The notes: generated by a model not told the origin, from the sequence alone. A DNA stretch of 64,000 nucleotides from Siphonodentalium dalli (GCA_032622095.1 CP136063.1:212925982-212989981), one strand, 5' to 3'; positions 12,597-23,526 are shown, counted from the first letter of the stretch. Program-made: numbers and translations.

Positions 12597-12621
12597 TTCG
12601 TTTGATCAGATCAGATCAGCT

Positions 12622-12661
12622 CTAGTGATGTCCAGAGCAGTCTACCTTGCGGCAGTTTACA
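12622..12661 (+). repeat. Dispersed repeat, right part after LINE C
   Basis: This continues the repeat interrupted at 8870: CTAGTGATGTCCAGAGCAG followed by a TACCTTGCGGCAGTTT block, matching 15648-15690 on the minus strand. CTAG at 12622-12625 is the second copy of the LINE C target duplication. Confidence 0.7.
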
Positions 12662-14370
12662 AAATGTCAAGATAAGAATAACATACCTCTAGACTTCCTT
12701 GGATTAACCGATCTTATCATATTCCCATGTAAAAACTAATAAATTAAACGCTTTTTATATGGGCGTCATATATTGATTCAGAAATAATATCCCGATGTGA
12801 TAACACATGTAAAACCCTCGGGTAGGACTCCAAGCTCGAACCCAACCTGCACCCCGGGCCAGTAATCCCAGTAAAATCAGTTGGGACTTATCAATGCCGT
12901 ACACAGAATGAAATCCCAACAAAAATGGGGGGGGGGTTTGGCCGGCGGTCACCGAATATGCGGCTCCGGCCTGCACTCTGTGTTAGAAAACCCAAACACT
13001 AGATTATAGTTTTTCCACATGATACTTATCTTAAGCCACCACACATATACCAAGACCGAATGATGGATGGACAGACGGTCGGACAGATCAAAACCATAAA
13101 GCGCACGCTCCGCTAGAAATTTGGGGTATATTCTCTGATTACATATTGATTTTGATATGTAAAAATATGTATGTCGCACGGGAGTTGGGGCGCCCGATAA
13201 TATGTATAAATGCACTGGTAGTCAAACAATACACATCCATGTATTAGCATGCGTGTATATGGCCGCTTGGGTCCCAGATAATAATATTAACAATATGCTT
13301 AACACATCGCATGTTAACCGCCAAACAACCGCCATTTGAATGAATGTGTTTGGTAATGTAGCTAAGTTCCGGAGAGTAAACAACACATAGCATTGTTGAA
13401 ATCCACACACTATCCTGGCAAGGTTTTATTGTTTTATTGAACCACCGGAGGTACCATTGTTTACATCTTTTTGAAATGTGCATATATGGCACTTTAAGAA
13501 TTGAGAACCGTTTATATACAATATTATATGGGGAAAACCGAAGACAATAATATCAGTTCCAGGTGGGATATAAACAGTGGGGAAAAAACCTACATAAATA
13601 TAAAGTATTGTAAGGAGATATGCATATATAACACACAGTGTAACGCTCTTTATAAATGGGTTCTTTTTGTATTGTATATTTTTATTGTATTCTATACAGA
13701 ACCACACAGTAGGCCTATATTTAAAGTTACAGATTTTGTACAAACTCGTGATTTAGCCTAATGTTTGATTGTCGGCGTGGCTTGATAACATGGAGGAAAC
13801 ATAACATTTAATAATATGGAAAAGGTTTACTACGATCATGCCGAAAATGATATCTTAAAATGTTGGGAATCGATAAATAAATATAGCCAGGTCATCAGGG
13901 AGAGCATCTCTGGATTAAACGAACTTAAATCAGAACGTTTATTTGTGGTTTCGGTTCTTTTGCAGGAAACGAGTCGAAACGTAATGTGTCCGACATACGC
14001 TTAGTGTGGCACAGAGTCAGCATTCTGCAACTGAAGATGATTCTATCAAAACATTCGGCATCTTTGTTAACTCATTGGGATCATTTTTTCAAAAATTTCT
14101 ATATTCCAAATTTTGGCATAAACTAAATAACTTTTTAGGGGGTACGTTCTAAAACTTTTTTCAAAATTACATTAAACCGCTCCAGGATCCAGCTTCCACT
14201 CCAAAAACTGATGTAATGAGAACGGAGAACAATTTGTCTGCAAGAAATTGGGACCTGGTCACCATTAAAATAACCCTCCACTCCTTTCTTATAACATCCA
14301 TACAATTATGACCACCTTCATTACATATGGGAAATTAAATCATGGAAAGTTGGTGAGCCATAATATCATT
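12662..14370. other. Non-coding intron DNA
   Basis: No gene is recognised. There is a G run at 12926-12937. A small open frame at 13816-14004 (plus) begins with ATG and is Glu/Lys/Ser-rich with a possible helix, but no splice signals or family could be assigned, so it is left uncalled. Other short frames are Tyr/Ile-rich and look like AT-rich noise. Confidence 0.5.
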
Positions 14371-15010
14371 ACAGCCAACAACGGTACTTTCTAAGACTAT
14401 GTGAACAAAATAACCTTGCCACGATAGTGGTTGTATATATTATATTTTATTTACATGTATGTGCTTTACTTGTTAAGTATACACATGTACCGGTATATAT
14501 AAATTCATATATAGAGTGAATATGTATTAATCACACAATGAGTAAGTCGACATAACCCATCTGTCGACTAATGAGACAAATTAAGGTTACCCAGAGCAAA
14601 AATACAAATTTAGGTGCAACTGAGGTTTATGGTTTATAACCAGACTAATTTAAAGGGACACATTCTGTCAAAAATAAAAATCCTTTAACAACAGCCAACA
14701 ACGGTACCTTCTAAGACTACGTGAACAAAATAACCTTGCCACGATAGTGGTTGTTTATATTATATTTTATTTACATGTATATGCTTTACTTGTTAAGTAT
14801 ACTCATGTACCGTTATATATAAATTCATATATAGAATGAATATGTATTATTCACACAATGAGTAAGTCGACATAACCCATCTGTCGACTAATGAGACAAA
14901 TTAAGGTTACCCAGAGCAAAAATACAAATTTAGGTGCACATGAGGTTTATGGTTTATAACCAGACTAATTTAAAGGGACACATTCTGTCAAAAATAAAAA
15001 TCCTTTAACA
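14371..15010 (+). repeat. Two tandem 320-bp repeats
   Basis: 14371-14690 is repeated directly by 14691-15010 with only scattered substitutions, and the next five bases (ACAGC) start a third copy that stops. Both contain ACAGCCAACAACGGTAC, CACGATAGTGGTTGT and GTCGACATAACCCATCTGTCGAC, the last being a small hairpin around a SalI-type GTCGAC site. No coding frame. High identity suggests a recent duplication. Confidence 0.9.
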
Positions 15011-15647
15011 ACAGCTTTATGCTAGTATCTGAGCTATAATGGAAATTACTTTGATGTGTGGAACAAAAACTACTATACACAACAGAGTATACCTTAAAGG
15101 TATCCCGAGTAAATAAATGGACTAATTGGGGTAGGGGTGTACAATGATCAGGTTAGACCATTAGATGGATCATGGGGGTACATATACAATATACGAGGAA
15201 GGTGATAGCAACGAATTCATTAGGTCATTATAAGTATGACATGGATACAGGGACATGAGTATGTAGACAGAGGAGGGGTGGAAGCACTTTAGTCAGACCA
15301 TTATATGGATCACATGGATACGGAGACACGGTAATAGGGATAGGGATGAACAGGGGTTTGATCAGGCCTTTGGGCAGATCATGTGAGTGCGGGATTTAAA
15401 ATAATAAAATAATATAATTAAAAAATAATAAAAAATATGAATTAAAAATAAATTGAAAAATAGTTTAAAACAACCCAAGAAGATAATAAAATTAAAAAAT
15501 ACCAAATAAATTAAAAAAATTAACAAAATTAAAAATATAAAATAAAAATTAACTCTAAATTTATTTGATTACACGACTCAAATATGCCCTTGTATACTAT
15601 CTAAAATACTAGGATTATACTTATATTTTATTTATTACTATAAAGAC
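15011..15647. other. AT-rich non-coding DNA
   Basis: After the tandem repeats the sequence is unique and turns into an almost pure A/T stretch at about 15395-15560 built from AATAAAA/TTAAAA words. No gene is seen. Confidence 0.5.
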
Positions 15648-15786
15648 AATTGAAAACTGCCGCAAGGTAGACTGCTCTGGACATCATTAGTGAAATTTTC
15701 CACTACCGACGTCCAAGACAGGGGTACCTCTACTGTAGGCCCTGGATACGAGCATCCCCCCTGCTCATATATTATGGGTATTATAA
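15648..15786 (-). repeat. Dispersed repeat, uninterrupted inverted copy
   Basis: This is the intact copy of the repeat that LINE C split at 8870/12622, in the opposite orientation. It runs from ATACCCATAATATATGAGCAG to CTTGCGGCAGTTT on the minus strand. At the insertion point it reads TTTCACTAATGATGTCC without any insert, which confirms the empty target site. A minus-strand open frame crosses it but also continues into the LINE B relic, so it is not a gene. Confidence 0.75.
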
Positions 15787-15790
15787 AAAC

Positions 15791-16256
15791 AAATGAGCTC
15801 CTGTAAACCCACACAATCTGAACTCTGTACAATAAATGTACTTGCTGCCCCAATACCCTGTTACTTACTCAAACGACCCCTTTTATTTTCCATTTCCCAA
15901 ACACACCAACTAACGCTGTCCCCACCTTATACATATATATGCTGCAAGTTGGAATACTAGTCATATGTATGTATAATTATACTTACTACCCCAACCACAC
16001 CACTGATTTATAATAATTGACACCCCATGTAATATCTTATACTCACGCACTCACAACATATATTTATTCTACCCGCCCTAACAAAACCTGATATAAATCC
16101 AAAATAAATTGTTATATTTATGTTTCATGTATGATATGTAGGGAGCGGAGGTCCATCTAAGTTTCAAAGAACTTGTCCTCCAATCCCTTATATGTTATGT
16201 ATTATTTATGCATTATACTAATAAAAAATATGTTTAAAAAAAAACAAAAACAACAT
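15791..16256 (+). mobile_element. LINE B 3' UTR relic
   Basis: This matches 61813-62277, the 3' untranslated end of LINE B: GAGCTCCTGTAAAC at the start, CTGCCCCAATACCCT, TTCTACCCGCCCTA, and GTAGGGAGCGGAGGTC near the end, finishing in an A-rich tail. The protein-coding part is missing altogether, as expected for a very short, 5'-truncated LINE insertion. Confidence 0.8.
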
Positions 16257-17818
16257 AATCACACTCAACTTCATCATCAGCATCATAAACACATTAACAT
16301 CATATTAAATTGGGCAGTTCATCTGATGGCAGTGGGTATATAACACTATAGCACGATTCGCTTAGATGTGTGTGTTCCATTTTGGGCGATAATTGTGGAC
16401 ACGTCACACGAACAATGCAAGCCTATGTGGATAGTATATCTCGCCTGCGAGTGTCAAACTGCACTGCATGACAGCACACACAGCATGGCCGAGGTTACAA
16501 TAAACTATATTAGCTCAATACGAATAGAATGATACAAATAGCTCATGTCCCACCAAAATGGTCCTGCGACAGTATAGCCCGCATGCGGCGCAGTATTGAT
16601 AGTTTCGATTATAGTTATTATGTGACCAGTTATCTGACAGAGGGAAGATCTTAAAGAGGGAGACGCACGTTTTGCATAATTCCAGCCAAAATGGCAAGCG
16701 ATTTTCAACAAAGAATTTATCTGGATCTATCTGGCAAATAATCTTGAGTTTCTCATATCACCATCTTCAATGTATATAGAATATGAGCTATTATGAAGAA
16801 TAATAAAAAAAACAATGGATTTTAATACATTTGAGAGGTTGAAAATATTATTTTATTTTTGTGTCCCTTTCGGTACCAAGAACTGCTAGAATAATTAATA
16901 ATTTCACACAAAACTCCAATCACCAAATAGCTTATTGTCTTGGCCCAAATGAGGAGGCTTCATTTGTATCATAATGTTGAGTTAGATCTTTAATTGAATA
17001 ATATACCAACATCCCCCATATAATATAATGAAGAATAAAGAAGTCACAAATATGCCAGCCCAATGAAAACACATGTTGAGATGCAGTGTAGTCCACTCAA
17101 GCAGAGAGTAGTCAACTTGAATTAGGCCACAGTCTTAAGAGACACGGTGGTCAGCTCAGCCGTTGATAAACAAGATCAGGCATGAGTAGAAAATTCTCAA
17201 ATCTACAAAATTATCTATGGGTAGTTGCCTTTCTAAGTGAAAATAATCATTAAATTTCATGAATCAAGAGAAATTAAGTATCCTCTCATGGTCCTGGTAT
17301 ATAATATCATGGAACTGCACTTTTGAAAACAATATATTTTACATAAGTTCTTGGTACATGAAATAGTGAAATATTAAATATTGTGCATGCCATAAAAATA
17401 AAGTAAATGAAGTTATCATATCCAATGGTTCGATGGTTCTTAAATATTGTGTCACAATAATCACGTGTACCAATTTCACAAAGACATTCCTAGCAGATTG
17501 TGAGAAAATCCATTTTGAAATACCAGGAAATTTTGGCGAAACGTGCGTCTGACACTTAAGGCTATCAACCGTTTAACATATATATGTCACAAATTGACTA
17601 CACATGTTGCGATCAATGGTTATAATTTACGTGATTACCGAGTTGCATTTAGTGACATATTAAGGTATTCTAAGTAGAATTATATAACTTAAAAAGGATC
17701 AAAGGTAACAGAGTAAATATCCGCCATCTAGTTGTCAGTTATGAAATGAAGAAATTAGTGTTGGGATTTGAAACATATATGTACGATAAAGTCATATTTC
17801 TCTCAAACATATACTCAC
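16257..17818. other. Intron 2 DNA, no feature
   Basis: Non-coding by inspection. A short minus-strand frame at 16505-16711 shows no recognisable motif and is treated as chance. No repeats of note were seen. Confidence 0.5.
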
Positions 17819-17983
17819 CTACATATACGGTAAGGCTAATCAGCCAATCGTACATCTCTTGGTTCCTGATCTCGAGCAGATGTCCTCGTTCACATTCACA
17901 CAGTGCTTTGATCTGACGCCATGTTTGTGTGATAGTTGCTCCGATTTTGTACCACACATCAAACTGGCTGTTGTAAGTGTAGT
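17819..17983 (-). CDS. PAN/C-type lectin gene, exon 2 (start of CTLD)
   Basis: An internal exon of 165 bp (55 codons, phase 1 at both ends), residues 92-146. The acceptor TATTTTCAG precedes 17983 and the donor is GTGAGT at 17818-17813. The translation is the first half of a C-type lectin domain: FDVWYKIG, TWRQIKALC (helix with the first canonical cysteine, 120), then RGHLLEI (124-130) and YDWLISL. This matches the usual pattern of W, helix, C, GGHL, I. An extra Cys at 122 could pair with one of the extra ones in exon 3. The usual WIGL motif is reduced to YVGPG across the exon 2/3 junction, so this is a shortened or divergent lectin fold. The reading phase fits exons 1 and 3 exactly. Confidence 0.8.
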
Positions 17984-18072
17984 CTGAAAATACAGTGCAT
18001 TCAAGATTGTTTTCAGTTATCAACATATAATTATATGACTCCAATATGAAAAACTTTTTTTATTGAACATCT

Positions 18073-18407
18073 CTCTCACACTTGAGGGGGCCTCGGTGGC
18101 TCAATCGGTTAGGGGTACCACTCCAAGCCGTTTCGGCCTCCAGCGCTGTCGATAAGGGTTCAAATCCACATGTTTCCATCGTGGACTTTGTAACTCGAAA
18201 TCGTTATCTGGTGGAGTTGCCAGTTACTCGCCGATGGCCGGTGGATTGCCGCACATGGTTGACCAGTTTATCAGCCATTGAAATCACTGTTAGATTAGTC
18301 GCAAGTGTGTGGATTTCCTCCACCACTAAAACTGGAAATGTCGTGATATTGGCTTAGTTGCTAAAGCGACAATAAACCCCAATAGATCAATCAACTCTCA
18401 CACTTGA
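18073..18407 (+). mobile_element. tRNA-derived SINE with 13-bp target duplication
   Basis: The element (18086-18394) has a tRNA-like head with a polymerase III A box (TGGCTCAATCGGTTAG) and B box (GGGTTCAAATCC), then a body with GATTTCCTCCACCACTAAAACTGG, like the central domain of V-SINE/BivaV-type SINEs, and a tail ACAATAAACCCCAAT plus GATCAATCAA. It is flanked by a perfect direct repeat CTCTCACACTTGA at 18073-18085 and 18395-18407. The perfect duplication points to a recent insertion. It sits in intron 1, just upstream of lectin exon 2. Confidence 0.9.
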
Positions 18408-18603
18408 CAAAATCATATATGTGCGATGCAGACGAGGCATGTCTTTCTACGGTGACATGTTCTTGTGTGTTTTGTTAAATTCTTAAACATACACGCAGTT
18501 GACAGACATAATGTAGTTATCCTCAATACGGACGTTCAGATCGATAATGGTGTGCATATATAGTTGTCGAGATGCATACTATTAAAATCATAATCATAAA
18601 AAA

Positions 18604-18905
18604 TGCCAATCTATAGACCTTGTACACACTCGATCGATGTCACTCTGAAGATCCGCTGTGATCGTGCCAATCTATCGACCATGTACACACTTTATCGATG
18701 TCACTCGGAAGATCCGTTGTGATCGTGCCAATCTATCGATCATGTACACACTTGATCGATGTCACTCTGAAGATCCGCCGTGAACTGTGATCCATAAATG
18801 TTGGTGTCATCCGCAAACACTTTACACATATCATCCAAGTCGTCCGGCAGATTATTAATATAAATCAAAAACAGTACCGGACCCTTAACACTTCCTCGTG
18901 GTATT
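18604..18905 (-). mobile_element. LINE reverse transcriptase scrap with 61-bp triplication
   Basis: On the minus strand about 18900-18740 reads GPVLFLIYINNLPDDL and then the catalytic KVFADDTNIYG, clearly a non-LTR reverse transcriptase. Directly after it, the sequence coding DLQSDIDQVCT is present as three tandem 61-bp units starting at 18604, 18665 and 18726 (TGCCAATCTAT...). It has no other LINE parts around it. Confidence 0.75.
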
Positions 18906-19799
18906 TAAGATAGCATTGAGGTGACAGAGTTTTACACCCTCATCTAAAACTCATCCCCCCAAAGCCGGAAGTGCAATACAAGTGGTGTCACTGTACTGCT
19001 TGTTTCAACTGCTTACATTCAAAGAAAAGAGATAATTTGTAAATAGGCGACAACATATTTCTAAAATCAAAATTAAATTGAACCTGAGGTGATTCGTTGG
19101 GCACTGGTATTGTTATCTAATAAACGAAATTGTTTATAAGTTCAAGTAGATTCATTTTGGTAGGGATAATCGTTTTGGTTCAGAAGTGAAGTATCGTCTT
19201 GGGAGATGTGCGCCAAATATCAGACGGTATAGTGTCCGACATACGGAATAGATGCTTACACCAGTTAAGTGATTATTAATGACATCACTAGTTCGAAGTT
19301 ATAACTTGTTTCTGGACGATTCGGTGTTAGACTCAAATATACGATCGATGTGGGTCGATAGCCGTTAAATATATCAATATATTTTGAGGTTTCTGACGTA
19401 AATGCGGGGGGGGGGGGGGGGTATTGGCAAATTGTGGTTTGAAACAACGCTGTCTTTTCTCCAGCAATACAGTCCGTCACCCCAGCCGACGGTGTCTTGG
19501 AAACAATATATTTATCATCTGCGTAAAGAGGATTAGTGTTAACCTATTTATTCCAATCATAATAACATGTATACATTTGTCAAAAGTTTTGACAATAAAA
19601 TAGAATAGTATAGATGATCGATTGATTGGAAAGAGGATTGAACAACAAGCCCAAGGGCTTTTGTTAAGTTTGCTCCCCTTTTATTTCGCGTCCACTCTTC
19701 ATTAAGTGTAGAGTGGGGTCGGACGGGAAGGACTGGATATATTATAATAATAATAGTATTGACGATTTCGTGAGAGGGGGGGGTAGAGAGAGAGAGAGG

Positions 19800-19853
<54 letters not shown>

Positions 19854-20099
19854 AGAGAGAATGAGACTCTATGGGTAAAGTGAGGAGGTAATTCAGTTGG
19901 AGCTGATTGGATACAATGATATACATATAATATTGTGTATGACACTGATACGCCCGTCGCCGCCGTGTGGTGTCCGACGATCTGGTGGGGTGAGTTTCGC
20001 GCTCAGCAGTGTTTCAATGCTTTTCACAAAGTTTGTACAACTGTTAGCGTTATGAAAATCGCTTTGTTTTCGAAATAAATGTTGGAGTTACATATATAT
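18906..20099. other. Non-coding DNA with microsatellites
   Basis: No gene is seen. There is a G run at 19406-19421 and a long GA microsatellite at about 19785-19861, whose open frames on the minus strand (Ser/Leu repeats) are artefacts. Confidence 0.6.
19785..19861 (+). repeat. (GA)n microsatellite
   Basis: About 38 GA units, with a few G interruptions at the left end. It is purine-only on this strand and can form triplex structures. Confidence 0.9.
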
Positions 20100-20202
20100 A
20101 TGGGAATATCATGCTGCCGGATAACACGGTCGGAATCCAAAGGAATTCGTTATCCGTACAAATGATAGAATCATGGGAATCTTTTTGTTCTCATAATATA
20201 TG

Positions 20203-20783
20203 TCAATACAGAAGCTCCCTTGATCCCCGCAATAGAGTATTCTCAGATAGGGAAACATTGGGTAGGGAGTCATATAGTTCTCTTCTGGGCTTTTGGTAAA
20301 ATGTACACTCAAAGAGATAGTGATAAGTTGTCTCAATTTCCCCACATAAACAGAAGGGGGAATTCTTTACATAATTATATGTCAGGTCACAACTCAGGTG
20401 GCTACAGTTCAGTCTTAACCGGGTATGAAGGATATGAGATTTGCGGCATTTACTATGATAAACATAGGCAGATGGACGCATTTGTCACTGTTGAGTTCCT
20501 TTTTGAAGTCTTCGATTGTACTGCTGCCATTTGTAGTTTCCGGCAGTTTGTTCCATTCGGTAATTGCAGCTGGTAAGAAAGAATCCATATAATAGTCATA
20601 GTTAATATTCGAGGGTTGTCTTATATGTTCAAATCTGAAGTTATATCTGGAATTGTTTGACTGGAATGGTCGTACATAATTTCTTAAAATTGATGGAGCA
20701 GTTCCACGTATCATTTTAATAAATTGGCATAGCTTGTGTTTTCTACGACGTGATGAGAGGAGTTCCCAGCCAGTTTCTGACAA
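20203..20783 (-). pseudogene. LINE D C-terminal polymerase region
   Basis: Two overlapping frames give the C-terminal part of ORF2. The first, 20783-20415, reads LLSSRRRKHKLCQFIKMIRG and then SFLPAAITEWNKLPET, a segment found before the C-terminal knuckle in many Jockey/CR1-like LINEs. The second, 20481-20203, has RLRLNCSHL and the knuckle CLCGEIETTYHYLFEC. A frameshift in their overlap splits what was once one protein. Confidence 0.75.
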
Positions 20784-21086
20784 AAGATGCGCATTACTCG
20801 TACTGATGTTGCACCTGTTACTATTCGGGCCATTTCGTACTGAACCTTTTCAATGTTATTACTATGATAATCAGGGCAGTTATCCCACACAGGGGAGGCA
20901 TATTCCAGTATTGGTCGGATAAATGTGTAGTGTATTTTTTCAAGCGTCACTCTGCATAGCCTATATCTATGTTTACTCGACTCCATGCTTGATCAAGCAT
21001 AGATCTGATGTGGATACCCCATGAACCCATGTTGTCGAAAGTAAGTCCCAGATGTTTATGGCTGTCAACCTCTTCAATTGTCGTGG

Positions 21087-21534
21087 TCAGATGGGGTGAT
21101 ATACTGGTGTTTCTTTCCTAGAGATTAAGAGAGCTTCCGTTTTCAGGGGGTTGAATTTTACAAGCCATTCTGATGCCCAACACATGAGAGTTTCGAGGAC
21201 ATCATTGATTAGTTTTGCGGCCATAGTTGGGTCTTCTATAGTGAGAAATAGAGAGGTATCATCAGCAAATAGACGAATGTTACACCGTATATTTTCGGTT
21301 ATATCATTAATATAAATTAAAAACAGAAGTGGGCCTAATGTGGGCCTAATATGAGCCTTGTGTGACACCGGCTGTTACATCTTTTAATTCCGAGCGTGTG
21401 CTGTCTATGACAACTTGTTGTCGCCTACATTCAGAATACGATTTCATTAAGTTATGCAAGTTTCCACTTATACCAATTTTCGTCATTTTGTTCAGGAGGC
21501 CACGGGGCCAGACTTTATCGAACGCTTTGCTCAT
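21087..21534 (-). pseudogene. LINE D reverse transcriptase core
   Basis: Two adjoining frames. 21534-21346 has MSKAFDKVW (first catalytic Asp region, altered from D-SKAFD), GISGNLHNLM and VTAGVTQGS. 21368-21087 has LGPLLFLIYINDI and the catalytic FADDTSLFL, followed by FNPLKTEALLIS. They are split by a frame change at the VTQGS/LGPLLF junction, where an insertion of about a dozen bases is visible. Confidence 0.8.
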
Positions 21535-22144
21535 GTCGCAATAAACACCGGACCTCTTTTCCGTCGTCTAGTGATCGACATATATTGTCATATATTTCAG
21601 TAAGTTGGAAAACTGTTGAGTCATTGTGCATGAAACCAGCTTGGTAAAATTATAGGAGTTTGTTTTCATCAAGAAATTCCCATAGATATTTATAAATACA
21701 TTTTTGATAGACATTTGAGACGCAGCTTAGTAGAAAAATTGGTCGGTAATTTGATATGAGACTGTGATCACCGCTCTTGAATATAGGTGTAACATGGCAA
21801 CGCTTCCACTGGGGTGGGTATTATCTGTTTTCGGAAAATATTCTAAAATAGAATCCAAGAGCTTCACAGAGCGAGGAGGCACATTTTTTTCAAAACTATC
21901 GGACTTATTCCGACTTAGATATATTGAGACTTGTTAACACTTTGTAAATGTCAGGGGCTGTTTATATCGCTTAATGTGGATATGGAGTTAACAGGATCAA
22001 GCACTGGTAGGCGTTTCCCGACGTCATCAACTGATGAAATATTACAAAAATAGGAAATGAAAGCATTTGCTTTTTCAGTTGGTGAGACCAGGAAGTCGCA
22101 GTTTATGTTCAAGGGGAGTATTTATCAATCACTGGTTGCAAATA

Positions 22145-22603
22145 CTATTTTTTTAGGGTTTTCCACCAAGAGGACTGGTCATTTGATGGATTATTCAATG
22201 TATTTTCGTTCTTGGTGTCATAATCACGTTTGCTTTTTCTAATAGCCGATGTAGTTTCATTACATTTAGATCTAAAGTTTACCCACGTTTGTGGTTTGTT
22301 TTGCTTTTTAGCTATCTTGTGTAGTCGATTTCGTTGCCTCCTCAGTTTCCGAACATTACACGCAAGCCATTGGGGAATACCTTTCCGGATATTTTCACTG
22401 CACACGTTCTCAATTTTTGCAGTCAAGTTATCTGCAAGATCTGAATGTTCAAATGGTGTATTATCGTCATAGTTCCAGCTTAAGAAGTCTTCGTTCATGG
22501 TATCGAAGTCAGCCAGATTATAATTCCAGACACATCTAGTGAGGGTAATAGCCGGTTTATTTTTCAAAAGTTTTCTCCGAGCAACAACTGGACAGTGATA
22601 CAT
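22145..22603 (-). pseudogene. LINE D region between endonuclease and RT
   Basis: A 152-residue open piece. It begins with the end of the endonuclease (MYHCPVV matches the usual DHCPV motif), and continues through a basic helical linker with WLACNVRKLRRQRNRLHK, a pattern typical of the link to the reverse transcriptase, ending SWWKTLKK. The matching part of LINE E lies at 26342-25785. Confidence 0.75.
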
Positions 22604-23124
22604 AACTATGTTGTCGAATATGTTACCGATAACACAAGGGGGTCAACTAGATGGGGGTTGCTAGTCATGAGCATGTCGAGAATAGATGAGGAGTTTTCAG
22701 TAAAATTCTTTTTATCAACGACCAATTGGGTCAGACCACGTTCGCTGCATATGCCGTTTATTTTGCCATTACCATTGTGTACATAGTTTTCATCGAAAGG
22801 GAAATGTTATCATTAACTTTCGCCCATAGGCTTATGGGGGAGATGGGAGGGCGATAGCAGCATCATACAAGACAGGTTTTTGTGTTAATTGTAACCTCTA
22901 TCCAGATAGTTCTACCTCGTCACTGTCGAGGTCTCGCGTATTTTGAATGGTATAGTATCCCGAACGAAAATACACACCCCTCCTATTCTACCATCATTCC
23001 TGTCTTTGCGGGCGGGATCGTGGTAACCAGGAATATGGATTTCTGAATCCGGAATAGAATGATCGAGCCATGCACGATTCGGTTAATAGACATACGTCGT
23101 ACTCGCCACTTAATGTTTCGGCCG

Positions 23125-23526
23125 CTAGTATATATCTGTTATATTTCTGATAATATGTGTATTCAATACTAGTACCGATTGACTATGTTGTTCGGTTGAA
23201 GGGCCTGGGTTAGTCTCGACGTCTCCTCCGATGATCAAGAGAGCCCTTGCCAAAAATACCACTAGTAATATTAGAATGCTCGCGCATGTGAAGAGAGATG
23301 CATTTGTGTATGACCTCGCAAGATTTGTGTTCCGCCTCATCTTTTTTTTTCGGAATTTGGTGCATATGCTATTTCCTTTTGGGTCATGATATATTTGAGA
23401 GTACATAGTTGTTCCATCGGGAAAAGAATGAAAACCAGTAGTGTAAATTATAGGGCAGTTGTAAGATTCAGACCACGTTGACGCAGCATGATATAAAACA
23501 AGCATGTTTCTGATTGCCTCACACAA
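23125..23526 (-). pseudogene. LINE D N-terminal leader with 2A peptide
   Basis: A frame of about 133 residues, with the first ATG at 23505. After a basic stretch (KFRKKKMRRN, about 57-66) comes a hydrophobic segment of about 20 residues (ILILLVVFLARALLII, 84-99), then the 2A motif GDVETNPGP (101-109), then the first residues of the endonuclease (VLVLNTHIIRN), after which a frameshift occurs. 2A peptides make the ribosome skip the last Gly-Pro bond, so the leader is released as a separate peptide. The hydrophobic part could act as a signal or membrane anchor (inference). Confidence 0.75.
23200..23226 (-). other. 2A ribosome-skipping motif (LINE D)
   Basis: GDVETNPGP fits the D(V/I)ExNPGP consensus exactly, and is preceded by LLIIG. 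It lies in frame between a hydrophobic leader and the endonuclease start. Confidence 0.85.

Larger units (their letters stand above)
8871..12621 (-). mobile_element. LINE C, near-complete non-LTR retrotransposon
   Basis: A 3.75-kb LINE read on the minus strand: 25 bp of leader with TGATC repeats, an APE-type endonuclease (12596-11340), reverse transcriptase (11330-10098), downstream pieces at 9954-9724, 9727-9530 and 9475-9176 ending in a zinc-type segment CQFC...HFVMKC, a 3' UTR, AATAAAG and an AATCTG repeat tail. It is inserted in a dispersed repeat with CTAG duplicated on both sides (8867-8870 and 12622-12625). No ORF1 is seen, so it is either an ORF2-only element or truncated right at the start of ORF2. 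It lies inside intron 2 of the PAN/lectin gene. Confidence 0.88.
20100..23526 (-). mobile_element. LINE D, 2A-carrying non-LTR retrotransposon, degenerate
   Basis: On the minus strand in order: an N-terminal segment with a hydrophobic stretch and a 2A peptide (23526-23125), a decayed endonuclease (about 23160-22560, with GEYDVCLLTES and MYHCPVV), the linker into RT (22603-22145, ending SSWWKTLKK), RT blocks SKAFDKVWPRGLLNK (21534-), GPLLFLIYINDI and FADDTSLFL (21368-21087), PILEYASPVWD (20986-), WNKLPETT (20783-20415) and a zinc-type end CLCG...YHYLFEC (20481-20203). Many frameshifts and stops make it non-functional. The architecture matches LINE E. Confidence 0.85.

Noticed and set aside
18086-18160. 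A genuine tRNA gene
   Set aside because: A and B boxes are present, but the cloverleaf is not kept and the sequence continues into a SINE body, tail and target duplication.
19702-19945. Ser/Leu repeat proteins on the minus strand
   Set aside because: Pure product of the GA microsatellite.
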